NCBI GenBank assembly: GCA_026874595.1
Contig: CM049314.1
Coordinates: 1,449,318 to 1,513,317, forward strand
Length of the DNA: 64,000 nucleotides
Source of the DNA: Sipunculus nudus
Lineage: Eukaryota > Annelida > Sipuncula > Golfingiida > Sipunculidae
Direction: 5' to 3'
In this document: positions 46,795-58,262 of the stretch, piece after piece
Numbering within the stretch: position 1 is the stretch's first letter
Layout of the letters: every line of letters starts with the position of its first letter
Notes under the pieces: generated by a model
What the model was told of the DNA's origin: nothing
Databases searched by the model: none
What the model saw: the letters and a program-made list of their open reading frames with translations, nothing else
Made by a program: the position numbers and the translations under genes

Positions 46795-49200
46795 TAACCA
46801 TGGTAACGCATTTTCGTGCTGTTATTTGAAATAAGTGGTCTTATTTTTCTAACTTTGTCAGTTTTAAAGCTATAGAGGTCTAGTGTTTTTTTTTTTTGCA
46901 TTAGGTAGCATTCAATTAGTACTAAAAGGTTGCATTACAAGTGTCGCAATATCTCGTATAATATCTCGTCAAACGAGATATTTCGAGATTTCATTCATCT
47001 TGCCCTGGAGGCCACAGTGCAGTGTTGCAGAAAGCTTTTTGAAACTGACACATCTTAAGTCCTACAAATGTATCTCGAAATTGTTTTTTTATATTTTTTA
47101 ATACGGCCGCTAGGGGCGCTGGATGCACACATCCTCAACATATGATGTTTTGGCCATATCTCCACAATAATAAGCCTCAATTACATAAACTATATTTTAT
47201 TTTCTTCCTCTGAGTCTTCTCCATAATATGGTTTAGTCATCTTGTTACAATGTTGTGTCATTTTGTCAGTGTGTCTGTCTGTTAGTCACTTGTCCTCACA
47301 TTCGCCTGCTTGCTCTTGCGTCTCACATATAGAATTCTACATTCCACGGTTTTGAAAGAATCCTTTTGAAACTATTACATCTTATGCCTTACACTAATAT
47401 CTCGAAACGAATTTTTCATTTTCAAGATATGGCCACTAAGAGGCGCTGCACACGAACCTCCCCAACATGTCATTCTTTGGCCATATCTCCATAACTATAA
47501 AACTCAATTACACAAACTATGGCATATTTTCTTCCTATTGGTCTCTTCCATAACCTGAGTAAGCCATCTGGTCTGATTCATGTGTCACCTTGTCAGTATG
47601 TCTGTCTGTTTGTCAGTTGTCCTCAAATTCGCCTGCTTGATGATTCTTGCGTCTCACATATAGCATTCTACAGGCCACCGATTTGAAAGAATCCTTTTGG
47701 AACTAGTACATATTATGTTTTACACTAATATCTCGAAACGTATTTTTCATTTTTTTCGGATATGGCCGCTAGGAGGCGCTGCGCTCGACACATTTTTTAG
47801 CGACATCTCCATAACTATAAACCTCAATTATAGAAACTATGGCTTATTTTCTTACTCTTGTTCTTCTGAATAACCTGAGTAAGTCAACTGATCTCATTCT
47901 TGTGTCACTTTGTCAGTATGTCTGTGTGTTTGTCAGTTTTCCTCAAATTCACCTGCTTGCTGGGTCTTGCATCTCTCGTTAGCCATTCAATAGGCCAGAG
48001 ATTTGGAGGAATCCTTTTAAAACTTGGACATCTTATGTGATAAACGATTATCACGAAACGCATTTGTCGGCTTCAGGATTTGTCCGCTAGAGGGCGCTGC
48101 AGTCGAACATCCCCAATAAAATGTTATTTTGCCATATCTCCAAAACTACAAACTTATTTTCTTTCTCTGATCCTTCTCCATAACCAGGTAAAGTCATCTG
48201 GTGTCAATCTTGTCTCACATTGTCAGTATGTCTGTCTGTTCGTTATTTGTTGTCAGCTCTTCCTGCTTGTTCTTTTGTCTGATATGTCATTGTACCGGGC
48301 ACAACTTCTCAGCAATGGCCCTGAGAATCATTCCACTGATAGAAAACCGACAGTATCTTCTATCTGTCAGTCTGTCTATCTATTCAATTTCCGGCAAGCG
48401 TTTGACCTATGGTCGTCTAGTTTTACGTTTTTTGCTAGGCAAGATTTATATCATTAGAAACATTTTGTAACTAGAAATTTGCACTCAGAGAGCGTAGACC
48501 TCCGCCAAGGCAGCTTATTACTAACATATGGCATAATCATTTTTTGAGTAACGTTGCTAGCAGGCAAACAGAAAGACACATTCCGTGGCCTTTTTTCTGA
48601 CGTGTAACTGTCTCAAATCTGTTGCAACCATGGATATGCATTTTGGAGAAAAAAAATCACGATATTTGAAAATAATAGGTCCAATATTTCTAACTTTGTC
48701 AGTTTTATAGCTAGAGAGGTCTAGTTTCATGCATTAGGTAGCATTCAAATAGTATAACAGGATTTTATTAAAAGTCTGGCAATATCTTGCACAATATCTC
48801 GTCAAATGAGATTTTGCGAGGTTTCACTTAAGGATACCTTAGGGGGCACAAGTTTTCAGGAATTATTTTCAAACAGGTATATCTTATGTCTAATATCTCG
48901 AAATGGTTTTTTTTCGGAAAATGGCCGCAAGGGGGCGCTGCACTCGACACACTAAAATATATAAGTTTTGGTCATATCTCCATAACAATAAACCTTAGCT
49001 ACATAAACTATAGCTCCTTTTGTTCGTCTATACCTTCTCTATAAGTTGATCTAGTCATCTGTTATCTCAAATGTGTCAGTGTGTCAGTATATCTGTCTGT
49101 TCGTCCGTTGTCGTCAAATTCGTCTTAATGCTTGATCTTTTGTCTGATATATGGGATTCTAGAGGCAAGAATTTTTAACAATCACTCCGAATGTTATCTA
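46795..49200 (+). repeat. Composite tandem repeat: ~325-bp units plus a leader block, between the fucosyltransferase genes
   Basis: A leader block (CTAACTTTGTCAGTTTTA, GAGGTCTAGT, GCATTAGGTAGCATTCAA, AATATCTCGTCAAA) occurs near 46850-46980 and again near 48700-48820. Each is followed by units carrying ATCTCGAAACG, GGCCGCTAGGGGGCGCTG-like, GCCATATCTCCATAAC, ACATAAACTAT and CAGTATGTCTGTCTGTT. Units lie near 47010-47330, 47330-47660, 47660-47980, 47980-48280 and 48840-49140. They are strongly diverged, so the array is old. Open frames inside it are by-products. Confidence 0.8.
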
Positions 49201-49639
49201 GTTAATATAACACCTAGAGCTCTAAAACCTAAAGTCTTTCAGTATAAACAGGTCAAAGTTTAAGGTCAAGGTAATTTAAATACCATAAAATGGCTATGAT
49301 GATTTTTTTTATTCCAGCAAGCAATAAACATACAGACAAACATTGCGTGTATGTGTGTATGTTATCCCGTCTTCCGTATATTTTTTAAATAAGAAAGTAT
49401 CAGTAACAGTCTGATGCTATGAAGCCCTGAACTCGATTATTTTATACACAAACACAGACTTCCATTTACTTTTCTAAAGCTCTGCAAACTGTACTGAACA
49501 GACCTAACACATTATCTCACAACGGGATGTGAAGTAATAAATAGAACATTTTCCTCCTGTACAGTCCCCTGTGACGAGCTGTCCCAGTGCGTTTCGCTGT
49601 TCACATCTCTCTGTCAGCGAAACAATCGACCATTATATG

Positions 49640-49865
49640 AGACAGGAGGCCTCTACAGTCGAGTGGTGAAACGCACGGCGATCTCTCCCGTGTTCGATCC
49701 CCAGCGTGGCTTTGAGAGTAAGTTGTAGTTTCCAAGGGATGTGGTTTTCTCCGGGTCTTCCTGATTCCTCCATCCCCTCAGACTACCAAGCAATGGAGCG
49801 TGCCTTGTTTATCACAATTGGTTATCACAACTAAATACAACCCATGTAAAATTAAATAAATACAT
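49640..49865 (+). mobile_element. tRNA-derived SINE with TAAA-type tail
   Basis: The head GTCGAGTGGTGAAACGCACG with B box GTGTTCGATCCCC is followed by GTGGCTTTGAGAGTAAGTTG. The body contains GGATGTGGTTTTCTCCGGGT and ACTACCAAGCAATGGAG, and the 3' tail is AAATTAAATAAATA. It is related to the element at 18535-18705. No tRNA folding. Confidence 0.7.
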
Positions 49866-49869
49866 TTTA

Positions 49870-51072
49870 AAATATTCAAAATTCTACTGTCAGAATATCT
49901 TTTACACCTCAGCCAGATTTTTATTTTATTATAACTTAGAAAATCAACGCAATATGGTATAAACGGATTTTCATGAAATTTTGTGGAGCGTTAGCTTTAT
50001 ATCCATGGAACAATCCAATAAATATTGCATCTTATATGAATCAAACATATCACATTTTATGGTTAGAATATTATGTACCATTGTGTAGTTTTTTCCCCGC
50101 AAGAGGCCGGGGTCATTCATAGGTATGAAGGGCCGCATTTTTTTTTCCAGAGTTCATCTTTGATTCGTATTAGTGAATCGTGAAACAGTGTAAAACATAG
50201 TGTGATTATAATCCTGGAGCAGGTATTCTTGCAGGCTCTGACTACACGTATATCTACTTTTGCTCCAATTTACCTGCCGCTCGAGGTTTACTCAGGTTGT
50301 TTTGGCTGCACTGAGAGGGAACATCAAACGTTGTTAAATAAACAAACATGAAATATTGAAAACAGTATTTATCCCTCGTTCTGCTTTAATTATGATGAAA
50401 GCTAAATGTGACAGACTCGTTTTATAAATAATATCGTCCAAAATAAAAGAGTTATGGACAAAGCCCAATGAAGCCGGTGTAGAGGGGACAGTTTTTTTTT
50501 ATTTCTTTACGCTTGTCTTGATATGGTATCTTCAGTATACTCCGCAGACGTCGCTTCTATTTCTCCGTACAATAATATGGAAGCAAAATTACTGGAAACG
50601 AACACATTTCTCCTCTTTTGCCGTGGGTGAGGCAGCCGGTGAGAGTCCTTATGGTACTATACGTGACTGGCTCGAGCCCCGACTTTTCCTGCCTGCTTCC
50701 CTGGTTCCGTAGAATTTAAATGAAAAAAATATAATATATAAAATGCTTGTTAAACTTTAGAAAATTCGCGTTATATACTTGTTTATGAAATTTAATATAA
50801 AAGTTAAGATTTTGGATACAGGGAATATTTTTATAGGTCTGTGATGAATGAATTCAGAATATTTGATATATATTGCCGTTGCATTGAATGCATAATTTTT
50901 TCAATAAAAAGAAATTAGCGCAACATTATCTCTCTTCCAGAGTATCTTTCACAGAGCAAACTTCAGCTAATGCTAATTACACGTCCGTATTTGTAGGTAA
51001 AACATGAGAACTTTGTAATATCGTAAAATAGTTGGCATGGATATTTCATAAATGTCTTTTATTTCTTTTCAG
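49870..51072. other. 5' flank of the second fucosyltransferase gene
   Basis: No gene recognised. The 3' end is a pyrimidine-rich stretch ending TTTCTTTTCAG at 51072, a likely splice acceptor for the coding exon; an upstream noncoding exon probably lies in or beyond this region. Confidence 0.45.
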
Positions 51073-51167
51073 AGTCACGACATATATGTATTTAGGACCA
51101 GTTTACTTACCAGAGCGGCAGTAACCAGTACTTATTAATAAAGAAAAATCCTGAAGATCACAGCATC

Positions 51168-52154
51168 ATGCAGAAATTCTTACTGAAATTATTGCGGCTG
51201 CAAGTATTTCTACTTTTTTCTTTCCTAACAGTGAAGATTTTGCTGTCACAACCCGTAAATGACATGATCGATGCATATTCTAACTATTACCTGTCATCTG
51301 ATTCTGCGGTAATAGGACCAGTATATCAAAAACACACAGTAAGGGGCCCTATCTACATCACAGCGGATATACCAGCGGGGAGGAAGCTGGGAAACCAAAT
51401 GTTTAACTATGCTGCGTTACTTGGATTAGCGAAAAGGAACAAAATGGTGCCGGTTTTTCAAGAGAACACCAAGTTATACAAAGTTTTCAAAACGACTATG
51501 TCAACCACGGGGAATTTTTCAGAGTTTGGTCCGTACCTGCAGTATTACGAACAATCTAGGTGTTACGACTCCCACACAGAACATTTACCAAAAATTAACA
51601 TCAAACTCCAAGGGTATTTCCAGTCTTGGCGATATTTTGAAACAGTAGTCGATGACGTCAAACGACATTTAAGTTTCCATGACGACATTGTGAAGCAAGT
51701 CGATGAATATTTACCGTCGATAATACCAGAAAATATGCGAGACGATTCATATGTAAAAGTAGGAGTCCATGTACGCCGCGGAGATATGGTGGAAATCGAA
51801 AAATTTAGAAAAGGACTTCCGGGATCGGACTATTTCCACCGGGCTATGGAATATTTCAGAAAGAAGTTTGAGAAAGTTCTATTTATAGTTTGTAGTAACG
51901 GTATACAGTGGTGTATGGAGAATCTCAAAGGGTCAGACGTCGTCTTCTCGCAGAGCGGATCTGCCGAAATGGACCTGCTAATATTGTCAAGATGTCAGCA
52001 CACAGTGATGTCTGTTGGCACGTTCAGTTGGTGGGCAGCCTGGTTCGCAAACGGAACTACCATTTACTATAATTTCTTTAAATCTGATAGAGAACTTAAA
52101 TCCATGATTAAGCGGAGGCCGTATTTTAAGGAAGATTGGATTTCAATGATATGA
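51168..52154 (+). CDS. Galactoside alpha-1,2-fucosyltransferase-like protein 2 (GT11), 328 aa
   Basis: Paralogue of the gene at 41702, roughly two-thirds identical by eye, same strand, about 8.5 kb downstream. Membrane anchor at residues 9-26 (VFLLFSFLTVKILL). GT11 blocks: GRKLGNQMFNYAALLGL (71-87), GVHVRRGDM (199-207), VVFSQSGSAEMDLLIL (258-273), VGTFSWWAAWF (283-293). Sequons at NFS (116) and NGT (295). The presumed acceptor at 51072 is 95 bp before the ATG, against 89 bp in the paralogue, so the exon layout was duplicated too. The two proteins differ most in the stem (residues ~30-60). An AATAAA at 52246-52251 follows a short poly-C run at about 52160. Expected role: Golgi fucosylation of glycans; the acceptor is unknown. 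Confidence 0.94.
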   Translation: MQKFLLKLLRLQVFLLFSFLTVKILLSQPVNDMIDAYSNYYLSSDSAVIGPVYQKHTVRGPIYITADIPAGRKLGNQMFNYAALLGLAKRNKMVPVFQENTKLYKVFKTTMSTTGNFSEFGPYLQYYEQSRCYDSHTEHLPKINIKLQGYFQSWRYFETVVDDVKRHLSFHDDIVKQVDEYLPSIIPENMRDDSYVKVGVHVRRGDMVEIEKFRKGLPGSDYFHRAMEYFRKKFEKVLFIVCSNGIQWCMENLKGSDVVFSQSGSAEMDLLILSRCQHTVMSVGTFSWWAAWFANGTTIYYNFFKSDRELKSMIKRRPYFKEDWISMI

Positions 52155-52245
52155 TGTGCACCCCCCCCCCCCAACGAACATTAACATGAAAATTAAATTA
52201 ATCACTTTGCTGTTTACAAGAGCATCTGGAACATGAACTCAGAAT

Positions 52246-52251
52246 AATAAA
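52246..52251 (+). terminator. Likely polyadenylation signal of the second fucosyltransferase gene
   Basis: AATAAA 92 bp after the stop codon and just before the solo LTR; position inferred from sequence only. Confidence 0.45.
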
Positions 52252-52271
52252 ATATCACTGTATCCCTACGT

Positions 52272-53094
52272 TGTTATAGGTGCTCTTTCTATTGTGTGAC
52301 ACGGGCGTAGCTCGTGTTGTGGCCCCCTCGCCGGGCCGCTTGTTACATTTTCAGTTTAATCCGTACTGGTTGAACTCTCGTTGTCATGCTAGCTTGGGGC
52401 TTTCTCGCCTGGTCGAGGTCACGTGTGGACCCTGGTCTGCAGAGACACAGCGATGTTCTTCTAGATGATTCCTGTAACGCGTGTTTACTGTGTATTATGT
52501 TAGATCCTTAGACTGTTCGAGAAGTGGAAAATTCTCGGCTTGGGGCATTAGTTATAAATAGGGGGCTGTGTTTAAAGCAGAGAGAGGGTAAAGAAGATTC
52601 CAGCAGACACAGACGTGTTTATGTCAGTTTGTGGGACCTGTCCGATTATCCGGTAATTTCAGGGATTCTAATATTACTAACTCTATACAATTTAATGCTG
52701 GCTGCCTCAAGTTTACTTTCTGGATTGTCACAAGAGCTTTACATTTGACTGTTATTCTCCGAGAGAATTGGTGTGAACTTTTCATCTGGCATAGACATTT
52801 TAGAGAACTTAATGTTATGATGGTGGTGGTATCCAAGTACTGTGCACATTTTTTTTTTTTTTTTGTGATTGTATTTATTTGTTGCTATACCGCTGTTTTA
52901 CTGTATAATTGTATGTTAGGGTTGTTTTAAGAATAAATTATAGTTATTTGTTAACACAAAACCACTGACTTCTTTATCCATTCCCCTAGACATTTCACGC
53001 TGCCCAGTGTTACAGAATCTGAATTTTTTTATCTCCATTACAAAATTTGTGTTCATCACGCATATGTGATCTGTTTATATTAGGTTCCGTAACA
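52272..53094 (+). mobile_element. Solo LTR with target duplication ACGT, just downstream of the second fucosyltransferase
   Basis: Starts TGTTATAGGTGCTCTTTCTA and ends GGTTCCGTAACA (823 bp). It is flanked by ACGT at 52268-52271 and 53095-53098. It has a TATA box TATAAATA (52553-52560) followed by GGGGGCTGTGTTT, and AATAAA at 52932-52937. This is the most complete of four family members in the window. Being sense-oriented 118 bp after the gene's stop, its promoter reads away from the gene. Confidence 0.92.
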
Positions 53095-53098
53095 ACGT

Positions 53099-54270
53099 CT
53101 ACTTCCAAATAATTATTTAAATCCAACCCAGAGGACCTTTTTTTACCTGATCACTTTCTGACTATGAAACCTACCAATAACACCTTTCACACTTTCATCA
53201 TTTCCTTCGTAGCTTTAATTACAAATTATATAAATGCGCTTAAGTGTGGCATAACTCTGTCTGTTACGTTTAAATACACAAGACCATTGACAGAAACACG
53301 AAAGATAATTAAATAGTTGGAACATGGTTATTTCTGCATTTGATGAGGAAATCCCAATTATCCAGGGCACACACACACAATGTCTTGATCTTGTCGTGAT
53401 GCTACACGGATCATCCTGGAAAGGGCCAACTAAGAGTATCGCTACAACAGTCCTCTGTAGCATGTAGTACTCAGTGACGTCATCTACCAGTCCAGAATTA
53501 CGTATAACTTCCCTGTTGCTGAATTTTAATACATGTATATTGAAAGTATATAAGACTCTTAACATTTCAAAAGTAAAATATTAGAAAGCTTACTCGACAG
53601 GTACAAAAAATATCATAATTAATACTTGTATCGAGCTGGCAACTATCCCTGACGAAAACACAGTAGTTTTTTCGTGATATATGGTGTAACAAGTTTGTCT
53701 CTTGTCAATTCAAGTATCTGCCATCTGCTTCGATAGTTCCCATAGAGTCACATACTCACTGCCTGGAATACACAGCTGAATATGAGAGATAAATAAACAT
53801 CCAGTGTTGCGATCGATCGTTTTCTGCAGTGAGTCTATTGCGTGTACTGTGCCATGAATGCCTTGTATGTATAGGTGAGAAGTAATGTTTAGTTTGCTTT
53901 ATTTATCAAAGATGTTTCTGGAAGATCTATTCGTTAAATGTAGAACAGACTTCCTTATGGTATAAACGAGGGATATATTTTCTAATATAGTATATTTTTT
54001 TCATAACAATTATTCCTAATCTATTATCATAAAAGTGCTTCAACTTGTTTGATTTTATGCTATTTTTTTGCATTTCTATGCAGTTAGAGAGGAACGCCCC
54101 TCCTGGACCTTCTAAACTTGGGTTGGGCACAATTTTATACCAACCATCGGCAATTATTCATTGTACATTAAATCTTAATATTAAATAATAGTTCCTAAAG
54201 TTAGACCCAAGACCCACATTCAAAACCTGTTAAGCTTCTGTACAAGCAACATGTACACTATCATAGAATA
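53099..54270. other. Unassigned sequence
   Basis: No gene, RNA or element recognised between the solo LTR and the 31-bp array. Confidence 0.4.
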
Positions 54271-55975
54271 AAGGAGTGTTCGTCATGCCTGAAAATATAT
54301 ATAGGAGTGTTCATCATGCCTGAAAATATATATAGGAGTGTTCATCATGCCTGAAAATATATATAGGAGTGTTCATCATGCCTGAAAATATATATAGGAG
54401 TGTTCATCATGCCTGAAAATATATATAGGAGTGTTCATCATGCCTGAAAATATATATAGGAGTGTTCATCATGCCTGAAAATATATATAGGAGTGTTCAT
54501 CATGCCTGAAAATATATATAGGAGTGTTCATCATGCCTGAAAATACATATAGGAGTGTTCATCATGCCTGAAAATACATATAGGAGTGTTCATCATGCCT
54601 GAAAATACATATAGGAGTGTTCATCATGCCTGAAAATACATATAGGAGTGTTCATCATGCCTGAAAATACATATAGGAGTGTTCATCATGCCTGAAAATA
54701 CATATAGGAGTGTTCATCATGCCTGAAAATACATATAGGAGTGTTCATCATGCCTGAAAATACATATAGGAGTGTTCATCATGCCTGAAAATACGTATAG
54801 GAGTGTTCATCATGCCTGAAAATACGTATAGGAGTGTTCATCATGCCTGAAAATACGTATAGGAGTGTTCATCATGCCTGAAAATACGTATAGGAGTGTT
54901 CATCATGCCTGAAAATACGTATAGGAGTGTTCATCATGCCTGAAAATACGTATAGGAGTGTTCGTCATGCCTGAAAATACGTATAGGAGTGTTCGTCATG
55001 CCTGAAAATACGTATAGGAGTGTTCGTCATGCCTGAAAATATGTATAGGAGTGTTCGTCATGCCTGAAAATACGTATAGGAGTGTTCGTCATGCCTGAAA
55101 ATACGTATAGGAGTGTTCGTCATGCCTGAAAATACGTATAGGAGTGTTCGTCATGCCTGAAAATACGTATAGGAGTGTTCGTCATGCCTGAAAATACGTA
55201 TAGGAGTGTTCGTCATGCCTGAAAATACGTATAGGAGTGTTCGTCATGCCTGAAAATACGTATAGGAGTGTTCGTCATGCCTGAAAATACGTATAGGAGT
55301 GTTCGTCATGCCTGAAAATACGTATAGGAGTGTTCGTCATGCCTGAAAATACGTATAGGAGTGTTCGTCATGCCTGAAAATACGTATAGGAGTGTTCGTC
55401 ATGCCTGAAAATACGTATAGGAGTGTTCGTCATGCCTGAAAATACGTATAGGAGTGTTCGTCATGCCTGAAAATACGTATAGGAGTGTTCGTCATGCCTG
55501 AAAATACATATAGGAGTGTTCGTCATGCCTGAAACTATATAGGAGTGTTCGTCATGCCTGAAAATACATATAGGAGTGTTCGTCATGCCTGAAAATACAT
55601 ATAGGAGTGTTCGTCATGCCTGAAAATACATATAGGAGTGTTCGTCATGCCTGAAAATACATATAGGAGTGTTCGTCATGCCTGAAAATACATATAGGAG
55701 TGTTCGTCATGCCTGAAAATACATATAGGAGTGTTCCTCATGTCTGAAAATATATATAGGAGTGTTCCTCATGCCTGAAAATATATATAGGAGTGTTCCT
55801 CATGCCTGAAAATATATATAGGAGTGTTCATCATGCCTGAAAATATATATAGGAGTGTTCATCATGCCTGAAAATATATATAGGAGTGTTCATCATGCCT
55901 GAAAATATATATAGGAGTGTTCATCATGCCTGAAAATATATATAGGAGTGTTCATCATGCCTGAAAATATATACG
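54271..55975 (+). repeat. 31-bp minisatellite, about 55 copies, with symmetrical variant blocks
   Basis: The unit is AGGAGTGTTC(A/G/C)TCATGCC + TGAAAATA(TA/CA/CG)TAT, strictly 31 bp apart from one shortened copy near 55512-55540. Variant order along the array: about 8 TATATA, 8 TACATA, 23 TACGTA, 8 TACATA, 8 TATATA. The TTCGTCATG form covers roughly 54955-55700 (plus the first copy), with TTCATCATG outside and three TTCCTCATG copies at about 55730-55800. No long open frame. Confidence 0.96.
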
Positions 55976-56107
55976 TGATCAGTCAGTCCTTCTTCTTCTT
56001 CGACACTGTCACGGGCATCTTTCATCGCAACCCGCAAGACAAGCAGGTCTAATTAAAAAAAATCAATTTGTCTGACAGGACCTGCTTCAGTCATACGACA
56101 GAAATAT

Positions 56108-56715
56108 ACCGCAATGTACTATACCCGAATCAATAAAAAACGTACCGCAATGTTCTGCACCCGAATCAATCGATATGTCTGGTAACACCCGGTAATCTTA
56201 ACAATCGGCTATGTACCGCAATGTACTGTATCCGAATCAATCGATATCGCTGGTAACACCCGGTAATCTTAAGAGTCGGCTATGTACCGCAATTTACTTT
56301 ATCCGAATCAATCGATATCCCTGTTAACACCCGGTAATCTGAATAGTCAGCTCTGTACCGCAACGATCCGCACCCGAATCAATCGATATCGCTTGTAACA
56401 CCCGATAATATTAACAGTCGGCTATGTACCGCAATGTTATGTACCCGAATAAATCGATATCGCTGTTAACACTCGGTAATCTTAACAGTCGGCTATGTAC
56501 CGCGATGTAATGTACTCGAACCAATCGATATCGCTGTTAACACTCGGTAATCTTAACAGTCGGCGATATACCGCAATGTTATGTACCCGAATAAATCGAT
56601 ATCGCTGTTAACATCCGGTAATCTTAACAGTCGGCTATATACCACAATGTTCTTTACCCAAATCAATCGATATCGTTGTTATCACCCAGTAATCTTAACA
56701 TTCGGCTATGAATGA
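56108..56715 (+). repeat. 71-bp tandem repeat, about 8.5 copies
   Basis: The unit begins TACCGCAATGTACTGTACCC, continues GAATCAATCGATATCGCTG, then TTAACACCCGGTAATCTTAA and CAGTCGGCTATG. Copies start near 56143, 56214, 56285, 56356, 56427, 56498, 56569 and 56638. The first copy is incomplete. Each unit holds ATCGATATCG and an inverted TTAACA/TTAAC pairing. Confidence 0.9.
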
Positions 56716-57184
56716 GGAATTAACACAAAAGCACATGTGAATGTAAAAAAGTGCTAATCCCATTTATATGGTAACCGCTTTTAATTCCTGTGCCTTGCAC
56801 GACTTGCCTATAAACCGTTGGACACATACTTGCATTTATAAATATGCCGAGTTATAAAGAATCTTGGTGTTGTTAGAATGTATGCTAAATGGATGATCTG
56901 GTATATAATGTTGAGTAACAGCGTACTTGCAGGCGTTCTGCATAACATTTGTGCCTTCCTCGTGATTTACAGTGCGGTGCCCAACATTAGATTGCTCCCC
57001 AAGGGAAGGGGGGGGGGGGGGGGGGCAAATGCCGTTATGCAGAACATCACAGCCTATACGTACTTTGCATATGAATTGTGCATATGGTGCACTGATAAAC
57101 TAGAATACGGGTAATCGACAAGCGACAACGTGTATCCGCCAAAATCAGAGTAGGTTAGATGTTAGAGTTAGATGTGTTACATAT

Positions 57185-58262
57185 TAGCATGGATGTCTGC
57201 CACGTTAACATGATTGTAGGTGACGCCACCTGTTATTTGAACGAGAAACTATCCAAGAGGTATACACATGCAAAATTTCAGGTGGAAAAGTCAAACCACT
57301 GCGAGATATGAGTGATTTTTTCCCCACAGCAGACAAACAGATGGACGCTGTGCAAAAATGGTTGCAGGTGCGCCACCAATTATGTGTATGAAAAAGAGCA
57401 ATGAGAAATCCAAACACATGCAAAGCTTCTGGTAGAAGCGTCAAACCTGTCCGGAGATATTAGCATGGATATCTGCAGTATGAATGTGAATGTAGGTGAC
57501 GCCACCTGTCATAAAATAAAAAAAGCTACCAGGGATATATACGCATGCCAAATTTCAGGTGAATAAGTCAAACCACTGCCGAGATATGAGTGAAATTAAC
57601 CCAAATCAAACAAACAGATGGACACTGTACAAAAGTGGTTGCAGGTGGCGCCACTAGTTTCTTGTATGATAAGAGATCTAAACACATGCAAATTCAAGGA
57701 AGATACGTCAAACCAGTCCGGAGATATAAGCATGGATGTCTGCAGCGTGCAAGTGAATGTAGGTGGCGCCACCTGTCATAAAATCAAGAAAGCTTTCCAA
57801 GATGTATACGCATGCCGAATTTCAGGTGAACTAGTCAAACCACTGCAGAGATATGAGTGACTTTAACCCAAGTAAAAAAAAAAAACAGATGGACGCTGTG
57901 CAAAAATGGTTGCAGATGGCGCCACTAGTTTCTTGTATGATAAAGAGCTAGGTGAGATCTAAACTCATGCAAATTTTCAGGAAAATACCTCATACCAGTC
58001 CGGAGTTATAAGCATGGATGTTTGCAGCGTGAACGTGAATGTAGGTGCGCCACCTGTCACAAAATCAAGAAAGCTAACGAGGATGTATACGCCTGCCGAA
58101 TTTCAGAAGAATTAGTCAAAGCACTGCAGAGATATGAGTGATTTTAACCCAAGGCAGACAAACAGATTAAGGCTGTATAAAATGGTTGCAGGTGGCGCCA
58201 CCATTTTTGTGTATGTTATAAAGCTATCCAAGGGCTACATTTGTGCAAAAAAAATCAAACGG
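57185..58262 (+). repeat. ~275-bp tandem repeat, about 3.7 copies, with GGTGGCGCCACC palindromes
   Basis: Each unit contains ATGTAGGTG(G/A)CGCCACCTGT near its start and GTTGCAGGTGGCGCCACTAG near its middle, plus AGATATGAGTGA, CAAACAGATGGACGCTGT and CAAACCAGTCCGGAGATAT. Units start near 57190, 57465, 57735 and 58010. Several copies have lost one base of the palindrome (GGTGCGCCACC). Open frames through it are incidental. Confidence 0.88.

Noticed and set aside
48080..48470. Overlapping open frames of 125 and 89 residues
   Set aside because: They fall in the composite ~325-bp repeat, and equivalent positions in the other units are not open.
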